Shown here one piece after another: positions 33,646 through 42,091 of a stretch of DNA of 64,000 nt (positions are counted from its first letter, which is position 1; every line of letters starts with the position of its first letter). The stretch covers positions 1,922,001-1,986,000 of the forward strand of contig NZ_CATQJU010000001.1 in NCBI RefSeq assembly GCF_958301595.1, in the 5' to 3' direction. The stretch comes from Porphyromonas vaginalis. GTDB taxonomy: Bacteria; Bacteroidota; Bacteroidia; Bacteroidales; Porphyromonadaceae. The notes below the pieces were generated by a model. That model saw nothing but the letters and a program-made list of their open reading frames with translations. It was not told the DNA's origin and made no database searches. The position numbers were made by a program, and so were the translations under genes.

Positions 33646-35001
33646 ATGAAAAAAACACTCTACATATTACTCGCAACCCTATGTTGCAGTATATTATCAT
33701 TTGCTCAAGACGCTAAAGAGTCTATAGTCCTAAATCTTTATGAAAAGCCGATGGGAATAATATCTTTCTATCTGCAGACTGAAGGCGATGTTTCTATTGA
33801 GGGCGTAGACTCTGTGCAAGTAGATGAATATGGCAAGTACACTTGTTACTTAGGAAACTTAGGAGATGGAGACGCAGGTCCCTATCTTGTGCAGCCTCTC
33901 ACCATCTCTGCGTCTAAAATCTTCAGCTTGATAAGCGAGGCCGTCTATTTCACAACGATAGACTTAAGCGACTGCCCATCTCTAAAACGTTTGGATATCA
34001 AATCTTCTTTAGGAGAGCTTAATGAAGAGCTTGACCTTTCTGCACAGAAAGATTTGGTCTATCTAGACTGCTCTGGAGGGGCTCTTGTACAACTAAATCT
34101 AGAGCACAACAGCAAACTGGAAGTGCTAAAGTGTGCTGGTAATCAGTTAACAGGACTCTCCATCTCGCATCTGAAACAACTCAAAGAGCTAGACTGCTCA
34201 CAGAATCAATTAACAGGACTGGATCTAAGCAATCTTGATAAGCTAGAGTCAGTCAATGCTACAGGCAACAAAATCCGCTCTCCAAAACTTGAGGGACTGC
34301 CCCACCTCAAAGCTCTCAACTTGGCTGAGAATCCATTGGGAAAGGTTCTGAAGATCGATTTGCCAGAATTGCTATGGCTAAAAGTATCTCGTTGCGGACT
34401 TGAGAAACTTGAGCTTGTTAACACTCCGAATCTTGAAGGTCTCGAGTGTTCTGAAAACAAATTAAGCTCACTCAACTTAGCTAATACAAAGATTCAGTTT
34501 CTTGAGTGCTTCCTCAATAACATTGACGGAACAGAGATGGGGAAACTGATTGCAAGTCTGCCTAACTGGGATGATCCCAAAAATCCTGGGAATGGCAAAT
34601 GCTATGCGATGTCTTATGGATTCTCACCAGACGAACCAGATGAAAACGAGAAAAACTTTGCCTACGAAGATGACGTCAAGATGGCGTGGGATAAGCAATG
34701 GACATTTATTGCTAAGACAAAAGACGGCAAGGAGGTCAAATATGCAGGGCGTCCGCGATCTACCCAACAGATTGCAAACTCTGAGATTGTAATATCTCCG
34801 AACCCTGCTACAGATTTTGTATCCATTCAAGGGGTCTCTCCAAATACGGAGGTTCGCATATTAGACCTCTCGGGGAAACTCCTTATTGAATCCTTAGCTC
34901 GTAGCGAGGGAGTACTAAATCTCGATGTAAGAGCTATACCAGAAGGCAACTATCTCGTTGTAATCAATGGAAGCTCTCAGAAACTTGCTATTATCCGATA
35001 G
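33646..35001 (+). CDS. Leucine-rich repeat T9SS cargo protein
   Basis: 451-residue exported protein. The signal peptide (MKKTLYILLATLCCSILSFAQ) is followed by a short domain and then about nine irregular LRRs from residue 105 to 300 (LDCSQNQLTGLDLSNLDKL). A C-terminal sorting domain starts near residue 380 with IVISPNPATDFVSI and ends in SSQKLAIIR. Its tail differs from the two cargo proteins at 6-10 kb, so it is a separate lineage. The LRRs resemble those of the 8.6-kb gene in the C/N pattern. Base composition is visibly more AT-rich than the neighbours, suggesting later acquisition. The ATG at 33646 is used. Confidence 0.82.
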   Translation: MKKTLYILLATLCCSILSFAQDAKESIVLNLYEKPMGIISFYLQTEGDVSIEGVDSVQVDEYGKYTCYLGNLGDGDAGPYLVQPLTISASKIFSLISEAVYFTTIDLSDCPSLKRLDIKSSLGELNEELDLSAQKDLVYLDCSGGALVQLNLEHNSKLEVLKCAGNQLTGLSISHLKQLKELDCSQNQLTGLDLSNLDKLESVNATGNKIRSPKLEGLPHLKALNLAENPLGKVLKIDLPELLWLKVSRCGLEKLELVNTPNLEGLECSENKLSSLNLANTKIQFLECFLNNIDGTEMGKLIASLPNWDDPKNPGNGKCYAMSYGFSPDEPDENEKNFAYEDDVKMAWDKQWTFIAKTKDGKEVKYAGRPRSTQQIANSEIVISPNPATDFVSIQGVSPNTEVRILDLSGKLLIESLARSEGVLNLDVRAIPEGNYLVVINGSSQKLAIIR

Positions 35002-35020
35002 AGATAATCTATGAAATGAC

Positions 35021-35063
35021 AAAAGCTCCCCCGAAAGTTTAGAGAACTTTCGGGGGAGCTTTT
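35021..35063 (+). terminator. Terminator of the LRR gene
   Basis: Perfect 19-bp stem (AAAAGCTCCCCCGAAAGTT and its complement) with a 5-nt loop, ending in TTTTAT, 20 bp after the stop. Confidence 0.9.
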
Positions 35064-35250
35064 ATCTCCTATAGTTCTCACTCAGTATTCTGTTTATGTC
35101 TGAGAGCCGATAGAGGATTTTCCCTGCGATTTGGGTGTAAGGGATAATGCCCTTATCGGTCAATGGCAACGACTATAGAGATAAGACATCTTCTTCCCCT
35201 TTCATTGTAACGTTTGGGGGCCGACTAAACTTTTAAGAAGAAAATCACGC

Positions 35251-35311
35251 AAGAACGCTCACTTTCTTCCACGAATCACTACCTTTGCAAGTGATAATAG
35301 TGAGCGTTCTT
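35251..35311. promoter_or_regulatory. Promoter box enclosed by a 13-bp inverted repeat
   Basis: AAGAACGCTCACT at 35251-35263 is perfectly inverted at 35299-35311. Between them, at 35280-35287, is TACCTTTG, itself enclosed by ATCACT / AGTGAT. The promoter points right but no credible gene follows before the convergent nagB. The layout is that of a very small invertible promoter, or of a promoter overlapped by an operator. Confidence 0.5.
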
Positions 35312-35430
35312 TGGCTATCCAAAACGATGTACTTCAAAGCACTCCCCTCATTTCTAAATCGTTACCTGTCCGTATCACCCCAAACGGTAACCTCTTACTT
35401 CTCAGCCAGATAGCCCAAAACCAAAAAAAT

Positions 35431-35600
35431 AGGGAGGAACTTTCGAGTTCCAAGGGAGGAACTTTTCAGTTCCAAGGGAGGGACGAGAAAATCCCTAGGA
35501 AGGGATTCTAACTTTCCTAGGTAGGAAATCTAATTTTCCAACGCTGGAAACTTTCTTTTCCAACGTAGGAAAGTTTGTTTTCCAACGTAGGAAAGTTTGA
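35431..35600. repeat. Palindromic-unit array, seven to eight units
   Basis: Regular units of 22-23 bp: GTTCCAAGGGAGGAAC, GTTCCAAGGGAGGGAC, ATCCCTAGGAAGGGAT, TTTCCTAGGTAGGAAA, TTTCCAACGCTGGAAA, and TTTCCAACGTAGGAAA twice. Arm sequences change in step on both sides, so each unit keeps its stem. This is the clearest example of the family in the window. Confidence 0.85.
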
Positions 35601-35631
35601 TCGGGCAGAGGGGATAAAGAAAGAAGGCCGA

Positions 35632-35668
35632 GGAGCAACGAGTGCTTCTCGACCTTCTCTGGTCTTGT
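35632..35668 (-). terminator. Terminator of the nagB operon (minus strand)
   Basis: AGAAGGCCGAGGAGCA / TGCTTCTCGACCTTCT imperfect 16-bp stem with two mismatches. It is followed on the minus strand by TTCTTTATC. It lies 50 bp past the nagB stop. Confidence 0.6.
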
Positions 35669-35717
35669 GGCGTATGCTACGAGGGCATCCGTCAGTATAT
35701 TTATGGGCTGCTACCTC

Positions 35718-36524
35718 TTAGTAGGCTAGACCCTCACGGGCTAGCTTCTCCTCCTGCTTGTAGAAGCGGAAGGTCTTCACCTGTAGCTCTACGGCGGCGT
35801 CGTCATCGCAGACGATGATGCTGTCGGAGTGGAGCTGCAGCGCGGAGATAGGACACATCTGGGTGATATGTCCCTCGACAGCCTTGCAGAGGGCGCGTGC
35901 CTTGTTCGAACCACTGATGAGGATCATCACCTCACGAGCGTCTGTCACGGTGCCGACACCTACGGTGAGGGCGCGTGTGGGAACCTTCGAGAGGTCGTTT
36001 TCAAAGAAACGGCTGTTGTCACGGATCGTCTCGGGCATCAGACGCACCTCACGAGTGCGAGAGGCTAGTGAGGAGCCTGGCTCGTTGAAGGCGATATGGC
36101 CATCAGAGCCGATACCTCCGATGAAGAGGTCGATACCTCCGAGTGACTGGATCATCTCTTCGTAAGCTTGGCACTCAGCAGTAGTGTCCTTTGCCAAACC
36201 ATTGAGGAGGTGTGTATTTTTGGGGTCGATGTCGATGTGGTCGAAGAAGTTGCTCTTCATAAAGTAGTGATAGCTCTCGGGATGTGAGGGCTCTAGACCG
36301 ACATACTCGTCCATATTGACTGTAATTACGTTCTTGAAGCTAACGCGTCCAGCCTGACAGGCTTTGGCCAGCTCTTGATACATACCAATAGGGGTAGAGC
36401 CTGTGGGCAGACCGATCACAAAGGGGCGGTCAGCTGTGGGTGCAAACTCATTGATGCGTTTGATCACATGCTCTGCTGCCCATGTAGACATGGCAGCATA
36501 ATCTTGCTCGATAACAAGTCTCAT
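35718..36524 (-). CDS. nagB: Glucosamine-6-phosphate deaminase
   Basis: 268-residue enzyme that converts glucosamine 6-phosphate to fructose 6-phosphate and ammonia. GLPTGSTPIGMY near residue 38 binds phosphate. NMDEYVGL near 70 holds the catalytic Asp, and GSDGHIAFNEPGSSL near 139 the His/Glu pair. Length fits the allosteric hexameric form. It is the last gene of an eight-gene minus-strand operon, 31 bp after the flavodiiron gene. Confidence 0.96.
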   Translation of the reverse strand: MRLVIEQDYAAMSTWAAEHVIKRINEFAPTADRPFVIGLPTGSTPIGMYQELAKACQAGRVSFKNVITVNMDEYVGLEPSHPESYHYFMKSNFFDHIDIDPKNTHLLNGLAKDTTAECQAYEEMIQSLGGIDLFIGGIGSDGHIAFNEPGSSLASRTREVRLMPETIRDNSRFFENDLSKVPTRALTVGVGTVTDAREVMILISGSNKARALCKAVEGHITQMCPISALQLHSDSIIVCDDDAAVELQVKTFRFYKQEEKLAREGLAY

Positions 36525-36555
36525 AGATTATTTGTTGGTTGTTGGTATTTAGGTA

Positions 36556-37770
36556 TTAACGGTAAAGCTCTAGTAGTCTCTTGGCAATAGCAGCTCCTAG
36601 GTCACGTCCCTGAGCGAGCTGCTCTGGAGTGGCGGCACCCTTGATCTCGACGGGATCGGTCACCTGCTCGAAGGCTAGCTTCTCGAGGATCTCGGGCATG
36701 ATCTTGACAGACTGCCCAGCCCAAGTACAGCTACCGAAGTAGCCGATGATGCGATTCTTGACCTCGCGGAGGGCTACCTTGTTGAGGATGTCGCGCATGG
36801 GTGAGAAAAGGCTATTGCAATAGGTCGGTGCGCCAACGATGAGGGCGCGATACTTGAAGATGTCACGGAGCATGTGCGAGGGGTCGGCCGTGCTGACGTT
36901 GTGCACGACGATATCCTTGATGCCGCTCTGAGCTAGTCCCTGAGCGACAGCTTCGGCCATCTGCTCATTGTGCCCATACATGCTACCATAGAGGATGACC
37001 GCACCACAGCTCGTGTCGTACTTGCTGAGCTGGTCGTAGATGGCGAGTGCCTTGGGGAAGCCGTGCTCCGTCCATACGGGACCATGGGTCGGACAGATGT
37101 ACTGTGGCGACAGACCTAGTGAGCTGTACTTCTCCAGAGCCTTTTGGACAAACGCACCGAACTTGCCCACGATGCAGGCGTAGTAGCGGTACATCTCCTC
37201 GTAGTAAAGGTCGAGGTTCATATCTCGATCTATGATAGCTCCATTGAGTGTGCCAAAGGTTCCGAAGGCGTCAGCCGTGAAGAGGACGTTGTTCGAGCTT
37301 TCGTAGGTAAACATGACCTCGGGCCAGTGAACCATCGGTGCCATGACGAACTGGAAGGAGAAGTCGCCCACCTCTAGTGGCTCTTTCTCCGAAACGACTA
37401 CGCGCTGCTCCTGAGGGATTGGTGCGAAGTAAGAGTCGAGCATGCCGAAGGTTTTGCTATTGCCCACCACCTTCATCTCAGGATAGAGGGTGCGTAGGAG
37501 ACCGATAGAGCCACTGTGGTCCGGCTCCATGTGGTTCACGATGAGGTAGTCGATAGGACGGTCGCCGATGATTGCTTTGATCTCGCTAAGATGCTTCTCA
37601 GCGGTGGCTATCTCGACACCATCGATGAGTACGACCTGCTCACCCACGAGCAGATAAGAGTTGTAGCTGACGCCATGGGGTAGTGACCAGGAGCCCTCGA
37701 AGAGGGGCTTCGTGCGGTCATTGACTCCGATATAGTATATTGAATCGGTGATTTGATTACGATACTCCAT
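36556..37770 (-). CDS. A-type flavodiiron protein (FprA-like)
   Basis: 404 residues: an N-terminal metallo-beta-lactamase-fold diiron domain and a C-terminal flavodoxin domain from about residue 258. The diiron ligands are visible in NHMEPDHSGS near residue 80 (H-x-E-x-D-H), with APMVHWPEVMF, TADAFGTFG and CPTHGPVW supplying the remainder. ILYGSMYGHNEQMAEAVA is the FMN loop. Flavodiiron proteins reduce oxygen to water and/or nitric oxide to nitrous oxide, protecting anaerobes. No rubredoxin domain is attached, so an external electron donor is needed. Confidence 0.93.
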   Translation of the reverse strand: MEYRNQITDSIYYIGVNDRTKPLFEGSWSLPHGVSYNSYLLVGEQVVLIDGVEIATAEKHLSEIKAIIGDRPIDYLIVNHMEPDHSGSIGLLRTLYPEMKVVGNSKTFGMLDSYFAPIPQEQRVVVSEKEPLEVGDFSFQFVMAPMVHWPEVMFTYESSNNVLFTADAFGTFGTLNGAIIDRDMNLDLYYEEMYRYYACIVGKFGAFVQKALEKYSSLGLSPQYICPTHGPVWTEHGFPKALAIYDQLSKYDTSCGAVILYGSMYGHNEQMAEAVAQGLAQSGIKDIVVHNVSTADPSHMLRDIFKYRALIVGAPTYCNSLFSPMRDILNKVALREVKNRIIGYFGSCTWAGQSVKIMPEILEKLAFEQVTDPVEIKGAATPEQLAQGRDLGAAIAKRLLELYR

Positions 37771-37803
37771 AATAGAATGGTTGCTTTATAGTAGTGAATA
37801 GAT

Positions 37804-38718
37804 TTACTTCTTGTTTTGATGAGCGGCTTGCTCCTTGCGCTGCGCCTCCTCAGCGAGTAGACGCTCCACCTCCGCCTGAGGCACTGGGTGGCGCAGGGCG
37901 TAGATGATCATGCCGACTCCGATGAGGATAAAGGGGATGCTGAGCAATTGCCCCTGGTTGAGTCCGATGGAGTCGACCAATCTGTGCTCCCACGGCTCCT
38001 GAACGAACTTGACGGTCTCGATGAGGATACGAGCGACAAAGGTGAGCGTCAGGAGCGTCCCAACGATGAGCCCATGATACTTGTAGCCCGCATTGCGACG
38101 CCAGTAGAGCCACATACAGATGGCGAAGACGAGCAAGTAGGCGAGTGCCTCGTAGATGGCTGTCGGATGGCAAGGCATGCCGTTGGCTATCGTTTGCCAC
38201 TCGGCTGAGCGTACGAAGCGAAAGCCCCATGCGACATCGGTAGGGTAGCCGAAGATCTCGCTATTCATCAGGTTGCCGAGACGTATCATAGCTGCCACGA
38301 GTCCTACGGGTACGCAGAGTCGATCCATACCCCAGAGGATAGGCTTGTGCGACACTTTGCGTGCGTAGATCCACATGACGATGATGAGACCGATCACACC
38401 ACCGTGACTCGCTAGTCCGCCCTCCCACGTCTTTAGGATCTCAATGGGATTGGCGAGGTAGTATAGGGGATCGTAGAAGAGACAATGCCCCAGTCTCGCA
38501 CCAACGATCGTACCGATGGCTACATACCAAAAGAGTTTGTCAAACCATGGCTCGGGCAAGCCTTCTTTCTGCCAGATGCGATGCACGATCCACGGACCGA
38601 AGACGAAGAGCCCCACGGCAAAGAGTACGGCATACCAACGTAACTCAAAGGAGCCGATGGTAAAGATAGCGGGGCTAACGTCCCACGTGATGGCTAGTAG
38701 GGGTAGTGTGCTGGACAT
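37804..38718 (-). CDS. lgt: Prolipoprotein diacylglyceryl transferase Lgt
   Basis: 304-residue inner-membrane enzyme that attaches diacylglycerol to the lipobox cysteine, the first step of lipoprotein maturation. Seven hydrophobic segments are seen. The family motifs WYAVLFAVG and [12 protein letters not shown], the [12 protein letters not shown] region near residue 108, and [12 protein letters not shown] near 146 are present. A charged tail (residues 280-304) extends beyond the last helix. It serves HmuY, the SPOR protein and other lipoproteins of the window. Confidence 0.95.
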   Translation of the reverse strand: MSSTLPLLAITWDVSPAIFTIGSFELRWYAVLFAVGLFVFGPWIVHRIWQKEGLPEPWFDKLFWYVAIGTIVGARLGHCLFYDPLYYLANPIEILKTWEGGLASHGGVIGLIIVMWIYARKVSHKPILWGMDRLCVPVGLVAAMIRLGNLMNSEIFGYPTDVAWGFRFVRSAEWQTIANGMPCHPTAIYEALAYLLVFAICMWLYWRRNAGYKYHGLIVGTLLTLTFVARILIETVKFVQEPWEHRLVDSIGLNQGQLLSIPFILIGVGMIIYALRHPVPQAEVERLLAEEAQRKEQAAHQNKK

Positions 38719-38737
38719 GGCGAGTAGAGGTTAGAGA

Positions 38738-39646
38738 TTAGACTAGATGGGCGATCCAGTCAGCGCGGTCGCCTACGAGGAGGTCTATGACTGGCACCTC
38801 AGGGAGCGTGTAGGCTCCTGGCGTGAGGCGCTGCGTAGCACGGGCGGAGGCGACCATCATTTGGGCGGTTAGGGCGGGGTTGTTGATCTGCATCTCGAAG
38901 GTGAAACGCTGGTTGTGCGTTACGCCCGATACCCCTTTGCGCATCATGTGTACGCCATGGCCTACGTCCTCCAAGGCAGCGACTGAGGGGACAATGGTGA
39001 CGATTGTTTCGTCATGAGCGAAGTAATCATCAGCGAGTATCGCTTGACGCACTTGCTCCTCGTTGGCTCCTGCCTCTAGCTCTACATAGACCTGTCGGCG
39101 GTGCTGTCCGTAACCTACGGGAAGCGTCATGGAGAGCGCATCACGGACACCTGCAATGGCACGTGCCGCGACGGAGTGTCCCATGCTCATGCCTGGGCCG
39201 AAGTCTGTGTAGGTGATTCCCTCGGGTGCCATCGCCTGCATCAAGGTGCGGACGATCGAGTCGCTCCCGGGGTCCCAGCCAGCGCTGATGATGGAGACTG
39301 CTTGATGCTCCTGAGCTACCGCCATCAAGTCGTGGCGTAGCGTGGCTATCTGGGTATGTATGTCGAAGCTGTCTACCGTGCAAATGCCCTGCGCAAGGTA
39401 ACGCTTGGCATAGTCAGGCACGGAGCGTGTCGGTACGGCTAATATAGCGACATCTGCTTTGGGTAGGGTGTCATCCTCTCCGTACACGGCAATGCCGTGA
39501 GCGGTCAATACTTGGCTTTGAGGATCATTCTTAGAGCGACGGACTACACCGACCAGCTCCATGTCGGGAGCGGTGCGTACGGTGGTCACAACTTGCTTGC
39601 CTACGTGTCCGTAGCCTACGACGAGTACTTTTATCTTTTGGTTCAT
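38738..39646 (-). CDS. ddh: meso-Diaminopimelate dehydrogenase
   Basis: 302-residue NADP-dependent enzyme that makes meso-diaminopimelate in one step from tetrahydrodipicolinate, feeding lysine and peptidoglycan synthesis. The Rossmann start VLVVGYGHVGKQV, the SAGWDPGSDSIVRTL block near residue 121 and TDFGPGMSMGHSVA near 147 are characteristic. Close to murB and lgt in a cell-envelope operon. Confidence 0.95.
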   Translation of the reverse strand: MNQKIKVLVVGYGHVGKQVVTTVRTAPDMELVGVVRRSKNDPQSQVLTAHGIAVYGEDDTLPKADVAILAVPTRSVPDYAKRYLAQGICTVDSFDIHTQIATLRHDLMAVAQEHQAVSIISAGWDPGSDSIVRTLMQAMAPEGITYTDFGPGMSMGHSVAARAIAGVRDALSMTLPVGYGQHRRQVYVELEAGANEEQVRQAILADDYFAHDETIVTIVPSVAALEDVGHGVHMMRKGVSGVTHNQRFTFEMQINNPALTAQMMVASARATQRLTPGAYTLPEVPVIDLLVGDRADWIAHLV

Positions 39647-39675
39647 CTGTAATCTGCTATAGAATTGGTTGTTGC

Positions 39676-40536
39676 TTACAAGCGGTAACGGCTTGCGCCA
39701 TCCAAGCTGCCTGTCTCAAAGCCAGAGCGAAAGGCTTGCATGCGCTGTGCTGAGGTACCGTGTGTGAATGAGTCTGGGACGGCGTAGCCCTGCGCCTCTT
39801 TTTGCAAAGTGTCATCGCCGATAGCGTTGGCAGCTGTGAGTGCATCCTCGAGGTCTCCAGGCTCGATGAGTATGATGCCGAGTCGCTGGGCGTGGTATGC
39901 CCATACGCCAGCAAGGTAGTCAGCTTGCAACTCTAGCTGTACACTGGCGCGGTTGTACGCTTCCTGAGAGACATGCCCTTGCTGTTGGTGCAACTTGTCG
40001 GAGATGCCGAGGAGGTTCTGCACGTGATGCCCTACCTCGTGAGCGGTGACATAAGCCATGGCTAGGTCTCCCGGCGCTTTGAAGCGAGAGGCGAGTAGAT
40101 TGAAGAAGTCTAAGTCAATGTAGACGGTCTGGTCGGCCGGACAGTAGAAAGGTCCCACCTCGCTGGTAGCTCCTCCGCAACGGCTCTGCACCTGATCGGT
40201 GAAGGTCACTAGTGTCGGTGCCGCATAGGAGCGTTGCAATTCGGAATTGAAGAGGTCTGTCCACACGTCGTTGCAACTGTTGAAGACGCGTAGCGTGAAG
40301 ACTTTGAACTCTTCGTTTTCGTTGACACGCGAGGGGTCTACCTGCTCCGTCTGCGAGCCAGGCAAGACATTGTTTGCCACCTGCATCAGTCCCGTGAGGT
40401 CTACGCCGAAGAAGAGGCTGGCGAGGACGATGACGATACCGCCGATGCCACCTCCGAGGGCTAGTCCTCTGCCAGAGATGCGTCCGCGTCTATCTTGGTA
40501 GTTTGCTGAGCTATCGTTGGGTCTAAGCCATTTCAT
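39676..40536 (-). CDS. YpfJ-family neutral zinc metallopeptidase
   Basis: 286-residue membrane-anchored protein. It has a short cytoplasmic N-terminus, one helix near residues 27-50 (GGGIGGIVIVLASLFFG), then a zinc-peptidase-like domain with HEVGHHVQNLLG near residue 166 (HExxH) and a downstream ELQADYLAGVWA segment that provides the third ligand. The family is usually called YpfJ/KPN_02809; physiological substrate unknown. Its start overlaps the stop of the upstream fusion gene by 4 bp. Confidence 0.88.
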   Translation of the reverse strand: MKWLRPNDSSANYQDRRGRISGRGLALGGGIGGIVIVLASLFFGVDLTGLMQVANNVLPGSQTEQVDPSRVNENEEFKVFTLRVFNSCNDVWTDLFNSELQRSYAAPTLVTFTDQVQSRCGGATSEVGPFYCPADQTVYIDLDFFNLLASRFKAPGDLAMAYVTAHEVGHHVQNLLGISDKLHQQQGHVSQEAYNRASVQLELQADYLAGVWAYHAQRLGIILIEPGDLEDALTAANAIGDDTLQKEAQGYAVPDSFTHGTSAQRMQAFRSGFETGSLDGASRYRL

Positions 40537-42086
40537 AGTATGTCATCGTTAGGTAGGTGGTACAGAAGGTGCGTGAAGTGCTTGCGAAAGAGTCCCTCCA
40601 GCTGGTGCTTGACTAGCGGAAAGTAAACTTCCCCACGACCTATCTCTTGCTCCATCGAGGTGACCCCCTTGTCGGTAAAGCCACACGGATTGATGAGCTG
40701 GAAGTAGCTTAGGTCGGTATTGACGTTGAGCGCGAAGCCGTGCATCGTTACATAGCGAGAGGTGTGCACGCCGATCGCACAGATCTTACGAGCTTGCGGT
40801 GTGTGTGCATCGATCCAGACGCCCGTAGCACCCTCGAGACGCTCTGCACGAATGCCGTAGAGGTAGAGCAGGTCGATGATGCACTGCTCCATCGTGTGGA
40901 TGTACTCCTTGATCCCCACGCCGTAATGCTCTAGGTCAAAGATCGGGTAACCGGTGATTTGCCCAGGACCATGGTAAGTGATGTCGCCACCACGCTCTAT
41001 CTGGACTAGCTGAATGCCTTTAGAGTTGAGCAGAGCCTCCGAAACGAGCAGGTTCGTCTGCTTGCCATGCTTGCCAATGGTCAGCACCGGCTCATGCTCG
41101 CAAAAGAGTAGCACGTCCTCAGGCACCGTCTGATGCGCTACCTTGGCATCAATACGCTCCTGCCAAAGCCGCAACTGCATCTCCAGTGCCTCTCGGTAAT
41201 CGATCCTACCACAATCCCGATAGGTAAAAGGTTCGGCACCGCTCCGCACTAGCTTGTCTGGTGTAGGTTGTGGGGTATAACCCGTCCCCTCCGTGTAGCG
41301 TAGGGTCAATCCGTCGTAGCCCACGTAGACCCCCTCGGGCAGTCGCTTTTGTAGCTCTGCCGTAGGCGGCGCATGGTGCGAAAGGTGAATGATGTAGCTG
41401 CGCTGTGGCTGAACCCGAGCGGTCAGCTCAATAGCCTCCTCGATCGTTTGGTGCGTCGGGTGAGGCTTGGTGTAGCGCAGTCCATTGACAAAGAGTAGCT
41501 CCACGCCTCGGAGCTTCTCTAGCTCCTCTGGGGTGATGCTCTTCAGGTCGGTTAGGAAGCCAAAGCTCCCGATGCGATAGCCTAGTATTGGTTGCTTGCC
41601 GTGCATCACCCGTATCGGCTCTATCGTCAGGTCGTAGAGTGTAAACGGCTCTAGCGACGAGATGGGGTGTAGCGTCAGGTGTGGCGTGCCGGGATAGCGA
41701 TGAGGCCCGAAGTAGTAGTGCAGTCGGGACTTGATCGACTCTAGTACGTTAGGCTCTGCGTAGATGGGTAGCTCCGTGCGCCACGAGATAGTGCGCAGGT
41801 CGTCCAGCCCTCCGATATGATCGTAGTGCTGGTGCGTTAGGATGATCGCATCTAGATGGTCTATGCCCGCTAGGAGTGCTTGCTGCCGAAAGTCTGCGCT
41901 ACAGTCGATCAGTATTCGTTTGCCTGCAGGTGAGACTACCAGAGCCGATGTACGGGTGCGCTGGTCGCGCGGGTCTAGGCTGAGACAGGTGCGACAGTAG
42001 CAACCCACCTCAGGTACGCCTGTGCTGGTACCTGAGCCTAGTAGCTCGACGATCTGTGGCGAGGGGAGATTGTGGCGAGAGGGCAT
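40533..42086 (-). CDS. lipB: Fusion: metallo-beta-lactamase hydrolase + octanoyltransferase LipB
   Basis: 517 residues encoding two enzymes. Residues about 10-265 are a PhnP/Lactamase_B_2-type phosphodiesterase-like domain with the metal motif HQHYDH (85-90) and an extra cysteine cluster GCYCRTC (28-34). Residues about 290-505 are LipB, which moves octanoyl groups from acyl carrier protein to lipoyl domains. RGGDITYHGPGQ (365-376), the catalytic Lys434 in RKICAIGVH and Cys468 in NPCGF are all present. No frameshift or stop separates them, and a linker of about 25 residues lies between. The domain order implies a single polypeptide. Metal-site chemistry of the N-terminal half is unknown. Confidence 0.92.
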   Translation of the reverse strand: MPSRHNLPSPQIVELLGSGTSTGVPEVGCYCRTCLSLDPRDQRTRTSALVVSPAGKRILIDCSADFRQQALLAGIDHLDAIILTHQHYDHIGGLDDLRTISWRTELPIYAEPNVLESIKSRLHYYFGPHRYPGTPHLTLHPISSLEPFTLYDLTIEPIRVMHGKQPILGYRIGSFGFLTDLKSITPEELEKLRGVELLFVNGLRYTKPHPTHQTIEEAIELTARVQPQRSYIIHLSHHAPPTAELQKRLPEGVYVGYDGLTLRYTEGTGYTPQPTPDKLVRSGAEPFTYRDCGRIDYREALEMQLRLWQERIDAKVAHQTVPEDVLLFCEHEPVLTIGKHGKQTNLLVSEALLNSKGIQLVQIERGGDITYHGPGQITGYPIFDLEHYGVGIKEYIHTMEQCIIDLLYLYGIRAERLEGATGVWIDAHTPQARKICAIGVHTSRYVTMHGFALNVNTDLSYFQLINPCGFTDKGVTSMEQEIGRGEVYFPLVKHQLEGLFRKHFTHLLYHLPNDDIL

Positions 42087-42091
42087 AGGGC

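Noticed and set aside
35311-35511. 66-codon open frame just after the orphan promoter at 35280
   Set aside because: Its second half is made of palindromic-unit repeats and it has no recognisable family or good ribosome binding site.
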